64,000 nt of DNA from NCBI GenBank assembly GCA_020086605.1, contig JACBWW010000004.1, positions 10,027,073 to 10,091,072 of the forward strand, written 5' to 3'. Shown one piece after another: positions 61,701-64,000 of this stretch. The position numbers and the translations under genes are program-made. How positions within the stretch are numbered: the stretch's first letter is position 1; each line of letters begins with the position of its first letter. The notes beneath the pieces are model-generated. The model made no database searches. It was given only the letters and a program-made list of their open reading frames with translations, and was not told the origin of the DNA. This stretch comes from Lanius collurio (lineage: Eukaryota; Chordata; Aves; Passeriformes; Laniidae).

Positions 61701-63453
61701 GTAGGGGCTACATAAAAAAACAAAAAAGACTTTGTAAATTGGAACACTGGAACAGAGGATAGAAAAACTAATGTTCTATGACAAGGACAGGATATAAAAT
61801 AACCTGGGAGTAATATCAAATACAATTTTTTAATTACAGTATAAATTTTATGAGGAAAAACTGTGCCATTCAGAAGAAGAAAGTGAAGATATGCTTGGGT
61901 ATTGCCTACTCCTTGGGACAGATATTTCTTCTGGGCCTGTACCAAGAGCCCTGCTGAAAGGAGAATTGAGAGTGTGTCCTGAATTTTAATCAGTCTGCCA
62001 CATTCTAAACCTGGGCACCCAGCTCTGTTTTCAGGCCTCTGAACTGCACTCAGAGCTCTCTACTAGATGAACAAGATGTCCCAGAAAATTCTCAGTTATC
62101 TTCTTAAAAAGTAGTGGTTGTACAGAAGAGGTGCTATTATCTGTTTACTGAAATGAGGGGATTCCTACTTCTGAACAGCAAGCAATCACCTTGAAGGAAC
62201 ACAACAACAAAAAATTACAGCTACTAATTAACACTGCTATATGTTCATATAAGTTTCCAAGTAACCTGTAAATCACTTATTTTCATGAGACTGTAACATC
62301 AAATAAATAAATGCAACTGCTATACTACCAGAGTCCTAGAGATTTGGTGGAATATAAAGATTTAGAAGGCTTTGGTAACATTCTCCAAAAATATTACTCT
62401 ACCATGTTCATTAACTTTTGAATGTCCAACAAGTATAGTCTAAATGGCAAATGAAGATTTAGATAGTTTCCTTTTGGCTGCTTCTAGAGCTTCTTTATTA
62501 AAGAAAAAAAAACATAAATGTAAAGAAATTTATTCATAAATATCTTGTCATATTGTCCTGTTGTTCTTCTTTTGTGTTCTGCTGAATTCTTGTATTTTGG
62601 GGCAGATCAAAATCATTATGATCAAAATCATTCTGAGCTCACTTGCTCAGCTAGACAGTTTCTGTGCATTTAGTAGCCTGCAGTGGATTTTTATGGTAAT
62701 TTCAAGTCACCTTGTGCCAATTGCCAGGATAGGAAACACATTTGGTGAAGGGGTTCCACTATCATAAACCTGGGTAAACTGACCAAGGAATGCACCACAC
62801 CCATTGCTTTGGGCAGATGAGTTACTCAGATTTACTTTCATTATTGCACCCTCTTCTGTCCAGACTCACAGATGCTGAATCTAAGGGCTGGATAATATCA
62901 GGGAACAGCAGTAGTTCCTGATGTATCTACATTTTAATTAGGCATAGAAATAAACAGATCTACCTGCTAAATTTGGTTACATAATAAAAAGTTAGGAATA
63001 GAATTCTGTTTATGACAAGAAACTCCAAGAAGATGAAGCTGTGTTTTGTGTCTGTAAGTTGCAGAGAAATCTACTTTGGGGCTTATTTTCTAGTAAGAAA
63101 AACAATATGTAAGAATGGCATGAAAATGGTATCTATTCAAATCTGTGAAAGAGCAAACAACCTCAAGTTAAAAAATGATGATCGTTAGCAAGCTGGAACA
63201 TGCTAGTTAAATAATGAAAGGGATCTGTAAAAAAAGTCCATTTCATTTTTGCAATAAAGTTGTCTTTTCTTGTAATAACTTTTGTCCACTAACAAAGAAA
63301 TACTGACTTACACCACGGAATGAAAATATATTTACAGTCTACTTACATATGAGCTTCAAACTTGTTAGCTACTTTTCCCATGATTTTACAACTAACTAAG
63401 CGGGACTGAAGTGTTTGAGAAAGCTGTGCTTTGGAAACAAGTGGATTCAGGAT
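37571..63453 (-). CDS. PPP4R4: PPP4R4, protein phosphatase 4 regulatory subunit 4 (19 exons, N-terminus outside the window)
   Basis: HEAT-repeat regulatory subunit that binds the catalytic subunit of the Ser/Thr phosphatase PP4, mainly cytoplasmic. Seen: 19 exons, 5' to 3': 63347-63453, 60737-60844, 57728-57849, 56158-56280, 53829-53998, 52677-52796, 50780-50857, 49340-49423, 47993-48175, 47158-47263, 46306-46453, 43018-43162, 42095-42136, 41929-42003, 39902-39977, 39412-39492, 38991-39084, 38486-38556, 37571-37710. They sum to 2073 bases: 690 codons plus TGA with every phase matching. Visible residues 1-500 are helical HEAT repeats, about 500-570 a charged coiled coil, and the rest a Ser-rich tail with SKLVRSQSF. 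Human PPP4R4 is about 873 residues, so roughly the first 180 lie beyond base 64000. The visible C-terminus is a few residues shorter than the human one I recall. Confidence 0.97.
38486..38556 (-). CDS. PPP4R4: PPP4R4 exon, Ser-rich tail (visible residues 621-644)
   Basis: T-rich tract then AAG acceptor, donor GTAAGT. It encodes [20 protein letters not shown]. The start was chosen because it joins in frame and matches the human KSS-YT-S-SGLGK pattern I recall. Confidence 0.87.
38991..39084 (-). CDS. PPP4R4: PPP4R4 exon, Ser-rich tail (visible residues 590-620)
   Basis: Acceptor ATAATTTTAG, donor GTATCT (weak). It encodes [20 protein letters not shown] and [10 protein letters not shown]. The basic RSQSF stretch is shared with human. 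Confidence 0.9.
39412..39492 (-). CDS. PPP4R4: PPP4R4 exon, Ser-rich tail (visible residues 563-589)
   Basis: A pure T-tract of about 17 bases before TAG forms the acceptor; the donor is GTAAGA. It encodes [20 protein letters not shown] then SSGTSA. Low-complexity and poorly conserved. Confidence 0.9.
39717..39736. repeat. Short AT microsatellite in a PPP4R4 intron
   Basis: Imperfect TATATATTATATATTATAT run. Confidence 0.7.
39902..39977 (-). CDS. PPP4R4: PPP4R4 exon, coiled coil (visible residues 538-562)
   Basis: Acceptor ATTATTTTAG, donor GTAAGT. It encodes [14 protein letters not shown] and ends MIEKK in phase 1. Confidence 0.93.
41929..42003 (-). CDS. PPP4R4: PPP4R4 exon, coiled coil (visible residues 513-537)
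   Basis: Donor GTATAT. The acceptor GAAG before TTTCAG gives FQKRFYEND, matching human FQKKFYEKD as I recall it. A second AG six bases later (exon edge 41997) would drop Phe-Gln and keep frame. It encodes [16 protein letters not shown]. Confidence 0.9.
42095..42136 (-). CDS. PPP4R4: PPP4R4 micro-exon, 42 bp (visible residues 499-512)
   Basis: Acceptor TTCTTTATAG, donor GTAAGT. It encodes [14 protein letters not shown], the start of the charged coiled-coil region. The next intron is only 91 bases. Confidence 0.94.
43018..43162 (-). CDS. PPP4R4: PPP4R4 exon (visible residues 450-498)
   Basis: Acceptor TTTTTATAG, donor GTAAGC. It encodes [20 protein letters not shown] and [16 protein letters not shown], the last clear HEAT-like unit. 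The upstream intron holds the LTR-like element and CR1. Confidence 0.95.
43565..44258 (+). mobile_element. LTR-like element (probable solo LTR of an endogenous retrovirus), antisense in PPP4R4 intron
   Basis: GC-rich block with abrupt edges in an AT-rich intron. It has a TG-start motif (TGTAGGGTCTGAC), a TATA-like CATAAAAGAG near 43842, a CpG-rich stretch after it, and TTTAAGAAAGCCGTTCTTT near 44208 where AATAAAG would be expected of an LTR polyadenylation site. The first ~40 bases recur imperfectly at 43633-43674. No gag, pol or env coding is present. Family unknown; the 3' edge is masked by the following CR1. Confidence 0.5.
44262..45036 (+). mobile_element. CR1 LINE, 5'-truncated, with reverse-transcriptase C-terminus and 3' tail
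   Basis: It matches the avian CR1 3' region: the GTTCAACAAGGCCAAGTGCC start, a 152-codon open frame at 44469-44927 with [51 protein letters not shown], then the terminal GATGATCTTAAAGGTCTTTT and CAATTTTGTGG. The frame is broken before 44469, so it is inactive. Antisense to PPP4R4. Confidence 0.93.
45981..46026 (+). mobile_element. Isolated 46-bp CR1 shard
   Basis: CAGTCACCATCCCTGGAGGT and the following 26 bases match an internal part of the CR1 tail, also seen at 44890-44934, with no CR1 sequence on either side. Confidence 0.75.
46306..46453 (-). CDS. PPP4R4: PPP4R4 exon (visible residues 401-449)
   Basis: Acceptor GTTTTTCAG, donor GTATGA. It encodes [38 protein letters not shown] and PVANV. 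Highly similar to the human segment as I recall it. Confidence 0.95.
47158..47263 (-). CDS. PPP4R4: PPP4R4 exon (visible residues 366-400)
   Basis: Acceptor TTTCTTTCAAG, donor GTAAGG. It encodes [20 protein letters not shown] and [15 protein letters not shown]. Confidence 0.95.
47993..48175 (-). CDS. PPP4R4: PPP4R4 exon (visible residues 305-365)
   Basis: Largest visible internal exon. Acceptor GTGTTTCTAG, donor GTGAGC. It encodes [35 protein letters not shown] and SDQIYYRFL. Confidence 0.95.
49090..49215. repeat. A/C-rich low-complexity tract in PPP4R4 intron
   Basis: Runs of A broken by AAC and ACCC groups, with a C9 run near 49190. On the PPP4R4 strand this is T/G-rich. Confidence 0.75.
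49340..49423 (-). CDS. PPP4R4: PPP4R4 exon (visible residues 277-304)
   Basis: Acceptor TTTGAATAG, donor GTGGGT. It encodes [20 protein letters not shown] and a Ser/Glu loop. The acceptor has a poor pyrimidine tract. Confidence 0.94.
50780..50857 (-). CDS. PPP4R4: PPP4R4 exon (visible residues 251-276)
   Basis: Acceptor TTTTTTAG, donor GTAATA. It encodes [20 protein letters not shown] and ends QDESLE. Phase 0 at both ends. Confidence 0.94.
52677..52796 (-). CDS. PPP4R4: PPP4R4 exon (visible residues 211-250)
   Basis: Acceptor CTTCCACAG, donor GTAAGT, phase 0 at both ends. It encodes [20 protein letters not shown] and [17 protein letters not shown]. Confidence 0.95.
53829..53998 (-). CDS. 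PPP4R4: PPP4R4 exon (visible residues 154-210)
   Basis: A long T-rich tract ends in GAG before the exon; the donor is GTAAGT. It encodes [29 protein letters not shown] and [13 protein letters not shown]. Confidence 0.95.
56158..56280 (-). CDS. PPP4R4: PPP4R4 exon (visible residues 113-153)
   Basis: Acceptor GTTTTTCAG, donor GTATGA. It encodes [18 protein letters not shown] and [13 protein letters not shown]. Confidence 0.95.
57201..57236. repeat. 18-bp direct duplication in PPP4R4 intron
   Basis: ACTTAATGATATAAACA occurs at 57201 and again at 57219. Confidence 0.85.
57728..57849 (-). CDS. PPP4R4: PPP4R4 exon (visible residues 72-112)
   Basis: Acceptor ACATTTCAG, donor GTAAGA. It encodes [20 protein letters not shown] and [16 protein letters not shown], a typical HEAT helix pair. 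Confidence 0.95.
59846..59930. repeat. A-rich low-complexity tract in PPP4R4 intron
   Basis: Poly-A with interspersed AAC and CCC. Open frames across it on both strands are composition artefacts. Confidence 0.75.
60737..60844 (-). CDS. PPP4R4: PPP4R4 exon (visible residues 36-71)
   Basis: Acceptor CATTTTTAG, donor GTGAGT. It encodes [20 protein letters not shown] and the [14 protein letters not shown] motif. HEAT repeat. Confidence 0.95.
63347..63453 (-). CDS. PPP4R4: PPP4R4 exon, first in window (visible residues 1-35)
   Basis: Acceptor CCATGTAG, donor GTAAGT. It encodes [14 protein letters not shown] and ends FEAH plus two bases of the next codon. HEAT-repeat helix region. Confidence 0.95.
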
Positions 63454-64000
63454 CTACATGGAAAAAAAAAAAAAAAAAAGAAGAAATATGAGCAGAAAAA
63501 TTGTGAGCATTAAATAAAGTATTCCTATTCTTAAAAAAAAAAATCTAGAAAAAAAAGTCCCAAATGTCATTAACTTTTTCACTGAATTAATCAGTACTAA
63601 GAATAATGGTGCCTATGCACATTAATAGTCCATTTTGTTTAAATGACATCTTTAAATTACATTGCAATTAGATTTTGGAGGTAACGAGAATAATATCTAT
63701 GTGCTTTGTCCAACCCAAGTTTTTACCCTTTAGAAGTTTATTTTTTAAACAGGTCTGGATTTTACTCTTATTTTAATGAGAAATTTTTTAACAAACAAAC
63801 AATCATAGATTTAAATCTCCATATTTTTTTAAATTATAAACACAGTAAATATGCCTGTTGAAAAGCTTTTAAACTTAAAAAAAAATATGAATACTTAAAA
63901 GTGAATAAATTAGCTGACTAAAGGGGACTGGCATCAGAACTTAGTGACAGATTTTCTTCTTCCTTCTTGATCTACACAGTGAAAAATTAAGAGTGCTTGC
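63454..64000 (-). other. PPP4R4 intron, upstream coding exons outside window
   Basis: No exon recognised. It begins next to the acceptor of exon 63347-63453 with a poly-A run near 63462-63479. Confidence 0.6.

Noticed and set aside
1..64000. CRISPR arrays, bacterial operons, tRNA or rRNA genes
   Set aside because: None seen. The tandem repeats present have no spacer structure, and the window is vertebrate genomic DNA.

Overview
The window is vertebrate nuclear DNA and almost certainly avian. It is AT-rich, has intron-containing genes, carries chicken-repeat-1 (CR1) LINE fragments, and its protein sequences fit bird orthologues. It spans one edge of the clade-A serpin cluster. Three genes are readable by splice-site and reading-frame analysis: the last three coding exons of SERPINA6 (corticosteroid-binding globulin, + strand, 504-3508), all coding exons of SERPINA10 (protein Z-dependent protease inhibitor, + strand, 23592-29122), and the last 19 coding exons of PPP4R4 (protein phosphatase 4 regulatory subunit 4, - strand, 63453 down to 37571). 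The order SERPINA6> SERPINA10> <PPP4R4 matches the mammalian arrangement, with SERPINA10 and PPP4R4 convergent. Layout: 1-3560 SERPINA6 3' half; 3.6-23.5 kb a gene-poor interval with a CpG-dense segment (about 5.5-6.3 kb), two minisatellites (48 bp and 40 bp units), an (ATTTT)n tract next to an undetermined base, and an (AT)n tract; 23.55-29.2 kb SERPINA10 with an antisense CR1 tail in its last intron; 29.2-37.57 kb the convergent 3' interval, which must contain the PPP4R4 3' UTR; 37.57-63.45 kb PPP4R4, one of whose introns carries an LTR-like element followed directly by a 5'-truncated CR1. The N-terminal part of PPP4R4 and the first half of SERPINA6 lie outside the window. The two serpins are secreted, liver-type plasma proteins: CBG carries steroids and ZPI inhibits factor Xa with protein Z. 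PPP4R4 is an unrelated HEAT-repeat scaffold of the PP4 phosphatase. All exon phases join without a frameshift: 690 codons plus stop for PPP4R4, 444 codons plus stop for SERPINA10. None of the three genes shows decay. The most notable points are the Asn-Ser-Thr sequon replacing the mammalian steroid-anchoring Trp in CBG, the inhibitor-like hinge and Glu at the predicted P1 of CBG, the Phe-Thr P1-P1' pair in ZPI, a tetranucleotide microsatellite serving as the polypyrimidine tract of a SERPINA10 exon, a PPP4R4 stop codon buried in a consensus splice donor, and the isolated intergenic CpG cluster. I found no clearly new biological system.
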